A DNA stretch of 37,328 nt from Pseudomonas sp. Irchel s3f7 (GCF_900187615.1 NZ_FYDO01000043.1:1-37328), one strand, 5' to 3'. Positions 1-8,494 are shown, counted from the first letter of the stretch. The notes: generated by a model not told the origin, from the letters alone. Translations and numbers: made by a program.

Positions 1-90
1 GTTGATGAATCGGTGCTGATCTACAACGCGGAGCGGCCACATCTGGCCTTGAAATACAAAACGCCCGATGCAGTGCATCGGGCGTTTTGA
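1..90 (+). CDS. IS3-family transposase, C-terminal end (partial)
   Basis: Only the last 29 codons are present; the 5' part lies outside the window. The visible peptide contains the pattern YNAERPHLALKYKTP followed by a short tail and a TGA stop. That is the usual C-terminus of the integrase-like (DDE) OrfB transposase of IS3-family elements. The catalytic residues are not in the window, so activity cannot be judged. The last codons double as one arm of a perfect palindrome (58-88). The reading frame ends 60 bp before the stop codon of the convergent oprD gene. Family assignment is fairly sure; the exact IS is not identifiable from this fragment. Confidence 0.8.
   Translation, partial: VDESVLIYNAERPHLALKYKTPDAVHRAF
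58..88. terminator. Palindromic terminator overlapping the transposase stop
   Basis: A perfect 15-bp inverted repeat with a 1-nt centre: AAAACGCCCGATGCA at 58-72 and its complement at 74-88. The A-rich and T-rich flanks give it the form of a bidirectional intrinsic terminator, though the arms meet so closely that 3-4 central bases must form the loop. It sits inside the last codons of the IS transposase. It could also stop transcripts of oprD arriving from the opposite strand. Confidence 0.6.
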
Positions 91-150
91 GACTGAAACA
101 GGTGTAAACCTATTTCAGGACTAGACATACCGCAAACTAACTGGATGCGA

Positions 151-1509
151 TTACAAAACCGACAGCGGGTAGTCAACGATCAGGCGGAACTCTTTGATGT
201 CGCCTTCACCTTGGTCGGAGTTAGCGAAGTGCCATGCCTGACGAATACGGAAGGACAGGTCTTTAGCCGGGCCGTTCTGTACAACGTACTTGGCTTCAAA
301 GTTGGTTTCGTTGTGCTTGCCGTCTTCACCGTACATACCAGCGTAGGCGCTGCCTGCTGGAGTGTTGGTGCCGTCGATGTCCCAACCTTTTACGTAACGG
401 GTCATGAAGCTCAGACCAGGAACGCCGTATTCAGCCATTTTCAGGTCATAACGAACTTGAGCCGATTTTTCGTTAGGAGCGTTGAAGTCGGAGTACTGAA
501 TGGAGTTAGCGAGGAAAATCGAGTCGCCACCACGGTTGTTCTTGCCGACGCCGATGTAGTCGAACGGCGTATCACCGTTGACCTTCTGGAAGGCCAGGGT
601 AACGGTGTGAGCTTTCAGGAACGAGTAAGCTGCGGCCAGCGAGAAGGTGGTGTTGCTGATTTCGCCGACTTTAGCGTCGCCGGTATCCTGAGTGTTGTAG
701 ATGTTACCGTCGAAGTTGATCGACTGACTGTCAGTCAGTGGAAGGGTGTAGTTCAGGTTGGCGTAGTACTGGTTCCAGATGTCTTCCAGCTTGGCACCGT
801 AAAGCGAGGCGCTCAGGTTGTCAGTGAAACCGTATTTGCCACCGAAGTAGTCGATCTTGTTGGCTTCTTCACCATCGCTAAAGTTCGCGTAGGTTGCATA
901 CAGGCCGCCGTCTTGGGCGTTTTTGTCCTGGCTGGAACCCGAGTAGAAGTGGCCGGCTTCGAGGTCAAGATCTTTGATCTCGCTGCTCTGCAATTGGATA
1001 CCAGTGGCAGTTTGCGGCAGGATACGGGAACCGCCAACAGCGAACACTGGCGAAGTGCTTGGCTGCATGTCGCCGACTTTCAGCTCGGTTTTGGAAACGC
1101 GGAATTTAACGGCGCCGCCGGCTTTACCCTGGCTGTCGTTAACTTCGCGATGGCCGCTGGCATTAGGGGTATCGCTACGGCTCATGTTGCCGGTGCCGCC
1201 GGTGCCGTCGCCACCGTCCAGCTTGATTGCCAGGTAACCGTATGCATCAACGCCGACGCCGATCAGACCCTGGGTGTAGCCAGAGCTGAAGTTGCCCCAA
1301 ATACCTTGAGTCCAGTCTTTCTGGTCGTTGCCGCCATCTTTGTTGTCACGGTTGAAGTAGTAGTTGCGAACCAGCAAGTTCAGCGTGCTGTCTTCAACAA
1401 TACCTTTGGCTTCAGCCTGGTCACTAACGAAAGGTGCGGCCGTAGCCAACTGGGTACTGGCGGCTGCTGCAACGGCCAGTGCGATCATGCTCCACTTCAT
1501 CACGCGCAT
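151..1509 (-). CDS. oprD: OprD-family outer-membrane porin
   Basis: A 452-residue OprD-type porin. The family forms 18-stranded beta-barrel channels for basic amino acids, small peptides or carboxylates, and OprD of P. aeruginosa also admits carbapenems. The N-terminus (MRVMKWSMIALAVAAA up to about residue 24, ATA|AP) is a typical Sec signal peptide. The mature part begins with an SDQAEAKGIVEDSTLNLLVRNYYFNRD-type segment shared by the family, split here for brevity. The C-terminus ends in aliphatic/aromatic beta-strand residues (LIVDYPLSVL). The start is chosen for AAAGGAG 9-10 nt upstream. The position next to the HIT-slyX-csp-aspS block matches P. aeruginosa PA0958, supporting orthology to OprD rather than an Opd/Opt paralogue; substrate is inferred. 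An IS end lies just downstream, but the gene is intact. Confidence 0.9.
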   Translation of the reverse strand: MRVMKWSMIALAVAAAASTQLATAAPFVSDQAEAKGIVEDSTLNLLVRNYYFNRDNKDGGNDQKDWTQGIWGNFSSGYTQGLIGVGVDAYGYLAIKLDGGDGTGGTGNMSRSDTPNASGHREVNDSQGKAGGAVKFRVSKTELKVGDMQPSTSPVFAVGGSRILPQTATGIQLQSSEIKDLDLEAGHFYSGSSQDKNAQDGGLYATYANFSDGEEANKIDYFGGKYGFTDNLSASLYGAKLEDIWNQYYANLNYTLPLTDSQSINFDGNIYNTQDTGDAKVGEISNTTFSLAAAYSFLKAHTVTLAFQKVNGDTPFDYIGVGKNNRGGDSIFLANSIQYSDFNAPNEKSAQVRYDLKMAEYGVPGLSFMTRYVKGWDIDGTNTPAGSAYAGMYGEDGKHNETNFEAKYVVQNGPAKDLSFRIRQAWHFANSDQGEGDIKEFRLIVDYPLSVL

Positions 1510-1586
1510 CGTGATTTGCTCCTTTGGTTTTTAGAAGAGTACTGCCGTCCCACCTGATTTATTATCTGGGCGGCTCTTTCTTTTTG

Positions 1587-1615
1587 TGTCGGCGCAAACT
1601 TATATCACGCCGACA
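1587..1615. promoter_or_regulatory. Inverted repeat upstream of oprD
   Basis: TGTCGGCG (1587-1594) and CGCCGACA (1608-1615) form a perfect 8-bp inverted repeat separated by 13 bp, 78-106 bp upstream of the oprD start. The AT-rich spacer contains TATAAG on the oprD strand, which could be a -10 element inside the repeat. I see no good -35 hexamer at 17 bp, so operator or promoter roles are inference. Confidence 0.3.
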
Positions 1616-2410
1616 ATGTTGGCGATACTTGCGTATCTAACCTTTCGTGTTCTTTACGACCCTGTCGCAAACAGCTTGGTAGATGTCGCAAATTTACAAC
1701 TCCAACGCAACAGGATTGACCACGTCTGTGCGGTTTCTTTATGCCTGAGCGTCGGTAAAAAGAGTCCCTGGTGAAACGTTTGAATCTCCTTTGGGCTACC
1801 TTGCCACTATTTTTTTCTGCCTTCGGGCCTCTACTTCCAGCGGAGGCCTATCAGGCAATGTGGGTGTGAATGCAACAAGCGTGCACAAACTGCTCATGTG
1901 CTGCGTTTTTTTTCTGAAACGCTGTCCGAACGTGTGAAAACCTCATAAAACAGGAGGGTTCAAGCACGTTTTGTTTGGGCTTGACTGCGTGGCTCACATC
2001 ATGTTTCTCAGTTGCAACCGCCGACGTGGCCACCAAAAATGTTACCGGTTCACCCCGCCTGTGAGTAAAAGGCGGATGTCGAAGCGTTCAGCGTAGACTC
2101 AGTGTGCGTTTTTGGTGCAAAAAATTTTACTGGGCGTATTCAACACTGGCAGGGGAATCATGGACTGACGCGAATATCTCTTTGCTAATCAGTCATTTCG
2201 GTATTTTTGCTCCCGATGGCGGTGCTGCGATGGTGCGCTCAGCCGAAAAACGATTCATGGCGGGGCGTGACAGGTCCTTTTGCTCATCACCGGACCGGTT
2301 CGTCGTGAAGCGCACGACATTCACAGGTATGCTGCCTTCCGGTCGTTTGGTGCACGATCCTTCGGGATGGGCGCTAAGCTGAAAATGATGCCCCGGCGAG
2401 AGTGCTCACA
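1616..2410. other. Long intergenic region between divergent oprD and HIT gene; no convincing gene
   Basis: About 0.8 kb without a coding region I can support. Short open frames here (for example 2104-2382) lack a good ribosome-binding site and family resemblance. The segment contains small hairpins, such as GGCCTC/GAGGCC at about 1828-1845 and CCGCCT/AGGCGG at about 2056-2074, and T-rich tracts near 1810 and 1905. No recognised RNA family is visible. It presumably holds the promoters of the two divergent genes. Confidence 0.5.
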
Positions 2411-2836
2411 GTGTTCGTATTAGATCCACGCCTTCAACAAGACACGTTGCCGATCGGGGATTTCCCGCTCTGCCGGTTACTGTTGTCCAACGATTCGAAT
2501 TATCCCTGGTTTATCCTGGTACCTCGTCGTGAGGCTATCAGTGAGATATTTCAGTTGGATGTCGCCGATCAACTGCAGTTGTTTCAGGAAACCACTGCGC
2601 TGGCGGAAACCCTCAAGGATTCCTTTGATGCAGACAAGTTGAATGTCGCGGCATTGGGGAATGTTGTCAGTCAGTTGCATATGCACGTGATCGTGCGTAA
2701 GCGGGACGACGCCGCATGGCCGGCCCCCGTCTGGGGCAAGCACCCGGCCAAGCCTTACAGCCCGGAACAAATCGCTGCCGTTCGCGAACGTCTGCGTCTG
2801 GTACTGACCGATGGTTTTACGTTTTTGGAGGACTGA
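2411..2836 (+). CDS. HIT domain protein (diadenosine/nucleotide hydrolase family)
   Basis: A protein of about 141 residues of the histidine-triad superfamily, whose members hydrolyse or transfer nucleotide phosphates. The signature near residue 90 is QLHMHVIVR. The first histidine of the usual HxHxH triad is replaced by glutamine, while the central catalytic histidine and following one are retained, as in several bacterial HIT subfamilies. I choose GTG at 2411 (protein beginning with FVLDPRLQQD) because GAGAG lies 8-9 nt upstream. A GTG at 2402 would add three residues but has almost no spacing to the site. slyX follows 3 bp after the stop, so the two are probably co-transcribed. Corresponds in context to PA0959. 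The cellular substrate is unknown. Confidence 0.85.
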   Translation: MFVLDPRLQQDTLPIGDFPLCRLLLSNDSNYPWFILVPRREAISEIFQLDVADQLQLFQETTALAETLKDSFDADKLNVAALGNVVSQLHMHVIVRKRDDAAWPAPVWGKHPAKPYSPEQIAAVRERLRLVLTDGFTFLED

Positions 2837-2839
2837 GCC

Positions 2840-3046
2840 ATGAGCCTTGAAGATCGCGTGACTGATCTGGAAAGTCGTTTGGCGTTTCAGGATGACACCA
2901 TTCAGGCACTGAATGATGTGCTGGTGGTGCAGCAACGGGTGGTTGAACGCCTGCAACTGCAAATGGCTGCGCTGCTCAAGCGGCAGGAGGAAATGGTCGG
3001 TCAGTTCGAATCTTTCGAAGAAGAAGCCCCGCCGCCGCATTACTGA
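2840..3046 (+). CDS. slyX: SlyX family protein
   Basis: A 68-residue, strongly heptad-patterned protein: LEDRVTDLESRLAFQDDTIQ, then a leucine- and glutamine-rich helix, ending in a proline/histidine tail (APPPHY). The size, coiled-coil design and proline-rich C-terminus match the SlyX family, whose function is not established. It begins 3 bp after the HIT stop with GGAGGACTGAGCC upstream, so it is translated as the second gene of a two-gene operon. A strong bidirectional terminator closes the unit. Family assignment is confident; function is unknown. Confidence 0.85.
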   Translation: MSLEDRVTDLESRLAFQDDTIQALNDVLVVQQRVVERLQLQMAALLKRQEEMVGQFESFEEEAPPPHY

Positions 3047-3069
3047 TCAGTCAATCGTACGGAGCAGGC

Positions 3070-3110
3070 AAAAAAAACCGCGAACAGCCAGGCTGCTCGC
3101 GGTTTTTTTA
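3070..3110. terminator. Bidirectional terminator between slyX and the cold-shock membrane gene
   Basis: A run of A residues, then ACCGCGAnCAGC, a 3-nt loop, GCTGnTCGCGGT and a run of seven T residues. The two convergent genes end on either side, and the A/T tracts allow termination in both directions. Confidence 0.9.
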
Positions 3111-3120
3111 CGGCCTTGAA

Positions 3121-3723
3121 TCAGCGTCGCGGCAATGCGGCGATCACGTCTTCGGCTTGCAGGCCTTTGTCACGGTTCATGACGGAGAACTCTACGCGCT
3201 GGCCTTCGACCAGGACGCGGTGTCCTTCGCCACGAATGGCCCGGAAGTGCACGAAGATATCGTCACCGGAATCTCGGGAGATAAAGCCGAAACCTTTGGA
3301 CGTATTGAACCACTTGACGGTGCCGGTATCGCGGTTGGTCATGTCGTAGCTTGGCGAAGCCGTGGCGGGTGACGATTTGTAAAAGCTGATGGCCAGGTGC
3401 AGCGCTACGGCAACCAGCGCCGCTACCAGGCTGAACAGGACGGCAGGTTGACCGGCGATGACAGGCATCGGTGCGATCAGCGTCAGTATCTGCAGGACTA
3501 CGGCAAGAACCAGCAGGGCGCTGACCAGGTTTTGCAGTTGATGACGCGGGCCTTTGTTCCAGTAAGGAATGACAGGAGCAAGTGTGAGGTTGAGCAGGCC
3601 GAAAAAGGCCAGATAAAGCGCGTCAGGTTGTTGCAGGTAAGGTAAGGCTTCGGATTGCAGGCTAGGGATGAAGGACAGCAGCAACGCCGCTGCACCTATC
3701 AACAGGTGGACGATTTTCAACAT
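3121..3723 (-). CDS. Membrane protein with C-terminal cold-shock domain
   Basis: A 200-residue two-part protein. Residues about 1-115 contain four hydrophobic segments (roughly 3-21, 34-53, 64-85, 93-115). After a short polar linker, residues 133-197 form a complete cold-shock domain with TGTVKWFN, RNP1 (KGFGFI, 143-148) and RNP2 (DIFVHF, 154-159). The nucleic-acid-binding domain should therefore be tethered to the inner membrane, probably facing the cytoplasm. The position after slyX corresponds to PA0961 (annotated as a probable cold-shock protein). The role is unknown; membrane-localised RNA binding is an inference. The gene is monocistronic, convergent with slyX, with a 530-bp upstream gap. 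Confidence 0.85.
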   Translation of the reverse strand: MLKIVHLLIGAAALLLSFIPSLQSEALPYLQQPDALYLAFFGLLNLTLAPVIPYWNKGPRHQLQNLVSALLVLAVVLQILTLIAPMPVIAGQPAVLFSLVAALVAVALHLAISFYKSSPATASPSYDMTNRDTGTVKWFNTSKGFGFISRDSGDDIFVHFRAIRGEGHRVLVEGQRVEFSVMNRDKGLQAEDVIAALPRR

Positions 3724-3840
3724 TTTGATTAACTCACGTTAAGACAGCACACAAGGAAGAGCTGATGGCGCACGGTTCGCTTCGGGACAAATAAGAGGCG
3801 TTGGACACGTACTCGGTATCAGCCTATGCGCCGTACCCGG

Positions 3841-3872
3841 AAAAATAGGCACTGACGACACGCTGCCTATTT
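3841..3872 (-). terminator. Terminator-like hairpin upstream of the cold-shock membrane gene
   Basis: AAATAGGCA (3843-3851) and TGCCTATTT (3864-3872) form a perfect 9-bp stem with a 12-nt loop. On the minus strand the stem runs into TTTTT, like an intrinsic terminator or leader attenuator about 120 nt before the start at 3723. The stem is AT-rich at its base, so strength is uncertain. Confidence 0.35.
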
Positions 3873-4253
3873 AACAGTAAAGCCGCAGGCTACTCAAATC
3901 AGGGCGTCCGGCGGTTCGTCGGGGGTATCAACATCCCGGCTCCCGATGCTTGTTCTGCACATGCGTGCCTCTTTACTGGAGTGCTAGCCGTTATGTGCGC
4001 GAATAGCGCCGTCGCGGGTTTTTCGTGCCGAGAGTTCCTACACCTTCAGGCGCTTTTCATGAGGGAATCGGTATCAAGTTATGTGGGACAACTGCTGTCG
4101 TAGGACGCTGTCCATGATCTGCCCGCAGTTGTTGGCTTATCCTACGATCAGGGTCATAAAGTCATCTGGATATACCTTTGTACCTGCGTTTTTATAAGCC
4201 GACAGAACAGTGGTTCTGGTAGACGCCAGGGATGACAAAGGAGTGTCAGCGAT
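3873..4253. other. Intergenic region with interleaved inverted repeats (possible pseudoknot)
   Basis: No gene is supported here. Two perfect 8-bp inverted repeats interleave: ACAACTGC (4088-4095) with GCAGTTGT (4125-4132), and TCGTAGGA (4098-4105) with TCCTACGA (4140-4147). The order A-B-A'-B' permits either two alternative hairpins or an H-type pseudoknot with linkers of 2, 19 and 7 nt. It lies 107-166 bp before the ribbon-helix-helix gene and could be in its leader. Transcription of the element is not shown. Confidence 0.35.
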
Positions 4254-4580
4254 ATGGTTTATGACAGGCTGGAACAGGGAAGGGACGGTGCGCGCAGGGA
4301 AATAATGATTGATCCGTTCGTCCGTGAGTTCGATATGGGGCTGGCCCGGCCCTTGTCCCGTTCCGTGCGCTTGAATGGTTTCGCGACCTGTTTGCGGCTG
4401 GAGCAGGTCTATTGGGATATTTTGGCGGAAATGGCCAGGATCAATTGCTGCACGGTCAGCACCTTGTTGTCCCACGTGGATCGCGAAGTTCATTTGCGTC
4501 ATGGCGGGGTGAAGAATTTCAGTGGATTGGTCCGGGTCGTCTGTGTTGTGCACAGCCTCAAGGAAGTGGTGATGTCCTAG
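4254..4580 (+). CDS. Ribbon-helix-helix domain protein
   Basis: A 108-residue protein whose central and C-terminal part resembles the RHH_4-type ribbon-helix-helix family. It has a short strand SRSVRLNGFATCLRLE, then helix YWDILAEMA, then a second helix TVSTLLSHVDREV, and ends SGLVRVVCVVH. The strand-helix-helix layout suggests a dimeric DNA-binding protein. The start at 4254 is supported by AAAGGAG 10 nt upstream; an internal ATG at 4305 with a weaker AGGGA is an alternative that keeps the whole domain. It precedes fmdB-aspS and is followed by an inverted repeat just upstream of the fmdB promoter, so local regulation is possible but not shown. Targets unknown. It takes the place where P. aeruginosa carries a dps-like gene. 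Confidence 0.7.
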   Translation: MVYDRLEQGRDGARREIMIDPFVREFDMGLARPLSRSVRLNGFATCLRLEQVYWDILAEMARINCCTVSTLLSHVDREVHLRHGGVKNFSGLVRVVCVVHSLKEVVMS

Positions 4581-4610
4581 CTATCGCCGTTAAACAGGCA
4601 GAGTGTCGGT

Positions 4611-4634
4611 CTGTGCAGTCTTACGGCTGCACAG
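4611..4634. promoter_or_regulatory. Inverted repeat overlapping the expected -35 region before fmdB
   Basis: CTGTGCAG (4611-4618) and CTGCACAG (4627-4634) are perfect 8-bp complementary arms around an 8-nt loop. The right arm lies where the -35 element of the TATAAT promoter at 4650 would be. No T-tract follows, so an operator-like site is more likely than a terminator. Function inferred. Confidence 0.4.
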
Positions 4635-4655
4635 GCCGCATTTAATGGATATAAT
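4627..4655 (+). promoter_or_regulatory. Candidate sigma70 promoter for fmdB-aspS
   Basis: A perfect TATAAT at 4650-4655, 61 bp before the fmdB start. The -35 position (4627-4633) holds CTGCAC/TGCACA, a poor match, so the promoter may need activation or rely on the -10 region. Start expected near 4662. Confidence 0.5.
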
Positions 4656-4716
4656 CCCGCTCTTTGCCGCAAAACCCAGCGTGTGCGGTAGCAATCTGAT
4701 CGCCGAGACAACCCCC

Positions 4717-4938
4717 ATGCCGATGTACGATTATCAATGTGCTTCCTGTGGTCATCAGTTGGAAGCCATTCAAAAGATCAGCGATGCACCGCTGGTCGAC
4801 TGCCCTGCCTGCCAGGCGCCAGAGCTTAAAAAGATGCTGTCCATGCCGGGCTTCCGCCTCAGCGGCAGCGGTTGGTACGAAACCGATTTCAAGACCGGTT
4901 CCAAGAAGAACCTGGCCGGCGGCGACAAAGCTGACTAA
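4717..4938 (+). CDS. FmdB-family zinc-ribbon protein
   Basis: A 73-residue protein starting MPMYDYQC. Two CxxC pairs (CASC near residue 9 and CPAC near residue 29) make the single zinc ribbon of the FmdB regulatory family. The middle part ends LKKMLSMPGFRLSGSGWYETDFK, split here as KKMLSMPGF and GSGWYETDF, which is typical of the family, followed by a charged low-complexity tail (GGDKAD). Start ATG 4717 is chosen because the homology begins there; the upstream frame has no family resemblance. It lies 109 bp upstream of aspS on the same strand, a common pairing in Pseudomonas and other proteobacteria. The molecular role is unknown. Confidence 0.85.
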   Translation: MPMYDYQCASCGHQLEAIQKISDAPLVDCPACQAPELKKMLSMPGFRLSGSGWYETDFKTGSKKNLAGGDKAD

Positions 4939-5047
4939 GGTCTGGAACCCGAGTTGAACGACACGCGCGAGCCCTTGCAACATTCCGCAGTGGATGTGCC
5001 CAAGGTCTCCAACCGAATTTCGAATTACGAGAAGTGAAACCACGACC

Positions 5048-6823
<1,776 letters not shown>

Positions 6824-6833
6824 GGCTGGCTTG

Positions 6834-6865
6834 AAGGGCGCATCTCTGGATGCGCCCTTTCTTTA
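6834..6865 (+). terminator. aspS terminator
   Basis: AAGGGCGCATC, a 4-nt loop (TCTG), then GATGCGCCCTT followed by TCTTT: an 11-bp perfect stem 11 bp after the aspS stop codon. Confidence 0.85.
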
Positions 6866-6951
6866 TCGATTGAGCGCTACAAGATTTTTGTTTGCCGGCC
6901 GACGCAATGCAGCGTGGCGGGCAATGTTTCAAAGAGAATTCGGAGCGAGAT

Positions 6952-7698
6952 ATGGCAGGTCATTCCAAGTGGGCGAACATCAAGCACCGCAAAGAACGTC
7001 AGGATGCCAAAAAAGGCAAGATTTTCACCAAGTGGATTCGTGAACTGACCGTCGCGGCCCGTCAGGGCGGCGGTGATCCAGGTTCCAACCCGCGTCTGCG
7101 CCTGGCGTTGGACAAGGCCCTCGGCGCGAACATGAGTCGCGACATCATCGATCGGGCAGTCGCTCGTGGTGCCGGCGCCGCCGATACCGACGACATGGTC
7201 GAACTGACCTACGAAGGCTACGGCCCTGGTGGCGTCGCGGTGATGGTCGAGTGCATGACCGATAACCGCAACCGCACTGCTGCCGCTGTTCGACATGCGT
7301 TCAGCAAATGCGGCGGCAACCTCGGCACTGACGGCTCGGTGGCCTACCTGTTCGAACGCAAGGGGCAGATTTCCTTCGCCGCCGGCGTGGACGAAGACGC
7401 GTTGATGGAAGCGGCCATGGAAGCCGACGCTGACGATGTGGTGACCAACGAAGACGGTTCCATCGACGTGTTCACGTCGTTTGCCGGGTTCTACGCTGTG
7501 CGCAACGCGCTGGAAGCGGCCGGCTTCAAAGGTGACGACGCAGAAATCGTCATGCTGCCGACCACCAGTGCCGAGCTCGATCTGGAAGGCGCCGAGAAAG
7601 TCCTCAAGCTGATCGACATGCTCGAAGACCTGGACGACGTGCAAAACGTCTACTCCAACGCGGAAATTCCGGAGTCTGTGGCCGCACAGCTCGGTTGA
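6952..7698 (+). CDS. yebC: YebC/PmpR family transcriptional regulator
   Basis: A 248-residue protein beginning MAGHSKWANIKHRKERQDAK, the invariant YebC N-terminus, which fixes the start (GGAG 8-9 nt upstream). YebC proteins are three-domain, DNA-binding or translation-associated factors. The P. aeruginosa orthologue PmpR (PA0964) was described as a repressor of the quinolone signal regulator pqsR. Since pqs systems are absent from most fluorescens-group strains, the broader role here is open; recent work links YebC to relief of ribosome stalling at proline runs. It sits between aspS and ruvC, the usual gammaproteobacterial arrangement. A REP pair separates it from ruvC. Confidence 0.95.
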   Translation: MAGHSKWANIKHRKERQDAKKGKIFTKWIRELTVAARQGGGDPGSNPRLRLALDKALGANMSRDIIDRAVARGAGAADTDDMVELTYEGYGPGGVAVMVECMTDNRNRTAAAVRHAFSKCGGNLGTDGSVAYLFERKGQISFAAGVDEDALMEAAMEADADDVVTNEDGSIDVFTSFAGFYAVRNALEAAGFKGDDAEIVMLPTTSAELDLEGAEKVLKLIDMLEDLDDVQNVYSNAEIPESVAAQLG

Positions 7699-7715
7699 GG
7701 GCGACTAGTCTCCAA

Positions 7716-7806
7716 TGTGGGAGCTGGCTTGCCAGCGATGGCGTCGGCACATCGAATAATGATGGCGCCTGACACTCCGTCATCGCTGGCAAGCCAACTC
7801 CCACAT
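7716..7806. repeat. REP pair (convergent) between yebC and ruvC
   Basis: ATGTGGGAGCTGGCTTGCCA at 7716 and its inverted copy TGGCAAGCCAACTCCCACAT ending at 7806 are separated by about 40 nt. Each arm also contains the short REP stem GGCTTGCC. This is the Pseudomonas REP doublet form. The run of Ts after it could let it end yebC transcripts. Confidence 0.8.
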
Positions 7807-7856
7807 TTTTTATTCACTGTGTTGAATATCGTGCTTTTACTTAACCCGCAGGCGTT

Positions 7857-8381
7857 ATGACTTTAATTCTTGGTATCGACCCCGGTTCACGCATCACCGG
7901 TTATGGCGTGGTTCGCGATACCGGCCGTGGCTGCGAGTATGTGGCTTCCGGCTGCATTCGTACCGGTGCCGGCGAGCTGCATGAGCGTCTGCAGATTGTC
8001 TTTCGCGGGGTGCGCGAGATTATTCAGACGTACCATCCGGTAACCATGGGCATCGAAAAGGTCTTTATGGCGCGTAACGCCGACTCCGCCCTGAAACTGG
8101 GCCAGGCCCGCGGTGCCGCCATCGTAGCGGGCGCGGAAGAAAACCTGGAAATTGCCGAGTATTCCGCAACCCAGGTCAAGCAAGCGGTGGTTGGCACCGG
8201 TGCGGCTAATAAAGAGCAAGTGCAGATGATGGTCATGCACATGCTGAAATTGACCAGCAAACCCCAGATCGATGCGTCGGACGCCCTGGCGATTGCGATC
8301 TGCCACGCGCATACCCGTTCCAGCCTGCTGCCCCACGGTCTGGGTGCAGCACGCAGTCGTGGCGGGCGCCTGCGTCTCTGA
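7857..8381 (+). CDS. ruvC: Crossover junction endodeoxyribonuclease RuvC
   Basis: A 174-residue Holliday-junction resolvase that nicks four-way junctions symmetrically, acting with RuvAB in recombinational repair. The N-terminus ILGIDPGSRITGYG carries the first catalytic aspartate (Asp8). GIEKVFMARN supplies the glutamate, and the C-terminal DASDALAIAICHAH supplies the last two acidic residues. The RNase H-like fold and length are normal. The start ATG 7857 is preceded by CGCAGG. ruvA follows after 113 bp, containing an extended hairpin. The ruvC-ruvA-ruvB order is the usual Pseudomonas arrangement. Confidence 0.97.
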   Translation: MTLILGIDPGSRITGYGVVRDTGRGCEYVASGCIRTGAGELHERLQIVFRGVREIIQTYHPVTMGIEKVFMARNADSALKLGQARGAAIVAGAEENLEIAEYSATQVKQAVVGTGAANKEQVQMMVMHMLKLTSKPQIDASDALAIAICHAHTRSSLLPHGLGAARSRGGRLRL

Positions 8382-8404
8382 TAGCATCAGCAGTCATTTT
8401 TATG

Positions 8405-8448
8405 GAATGAGGGATTCTCGCCTGGGTTGTCGGCGATATTCCTCACTC
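8405..8448 (+). other. Extended hairpin in the ruvC-ruvA spacer
   Basis: GAATGAGGGATTCTCGCC (8405-8422) can pair with GGCGATATTCCTCACTC (8432-8448), giving about 15 base pairs including G-U pairs and one small bulge around a 9-nt loop. No U-tract follows, so it looks more like a processing or stability element than a terminator. Function is inference. Confidence 0.4.
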
Positions 8449-8494
8449 TGTCAGTCGCTGGCCCAGAGCTGGCCAACGCTCAAGGATTTGTAAC

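Larger units (their letters stand above)
1..127 (+). mobile_element. Right end of an IS3-family insertion sequence
   Basis: After the transposase stop, the sequence GGTGTAAACCTATTTCAGGA continues to CTAGACA at 127. Read from the outside the end begins TGTCTAGTCCTG, fitting the 5'-TG...CA-3' termini of IS3 elements. The inferred IS edge lies about 24 bp downstream of the oprD stop. The exact boundary and any target-site duplication cannot be verified because the other end is missing. Confidence 0.55.

Noticed and set aside
2104..2382. A 92-residue plus-strand open frame upstream of the HIT gene
   Set aside because: No good ribosome-binding site, no recognisable domain, and composition unlike the neighbouring genes.
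4137..4553. A 138-residue minus-strand frame opposite the ribbon-helix-helix gene
   Set aside because: The opposite strand encodes a recognisable domain with a strong ribosome-binding site; this frame is its shadow.
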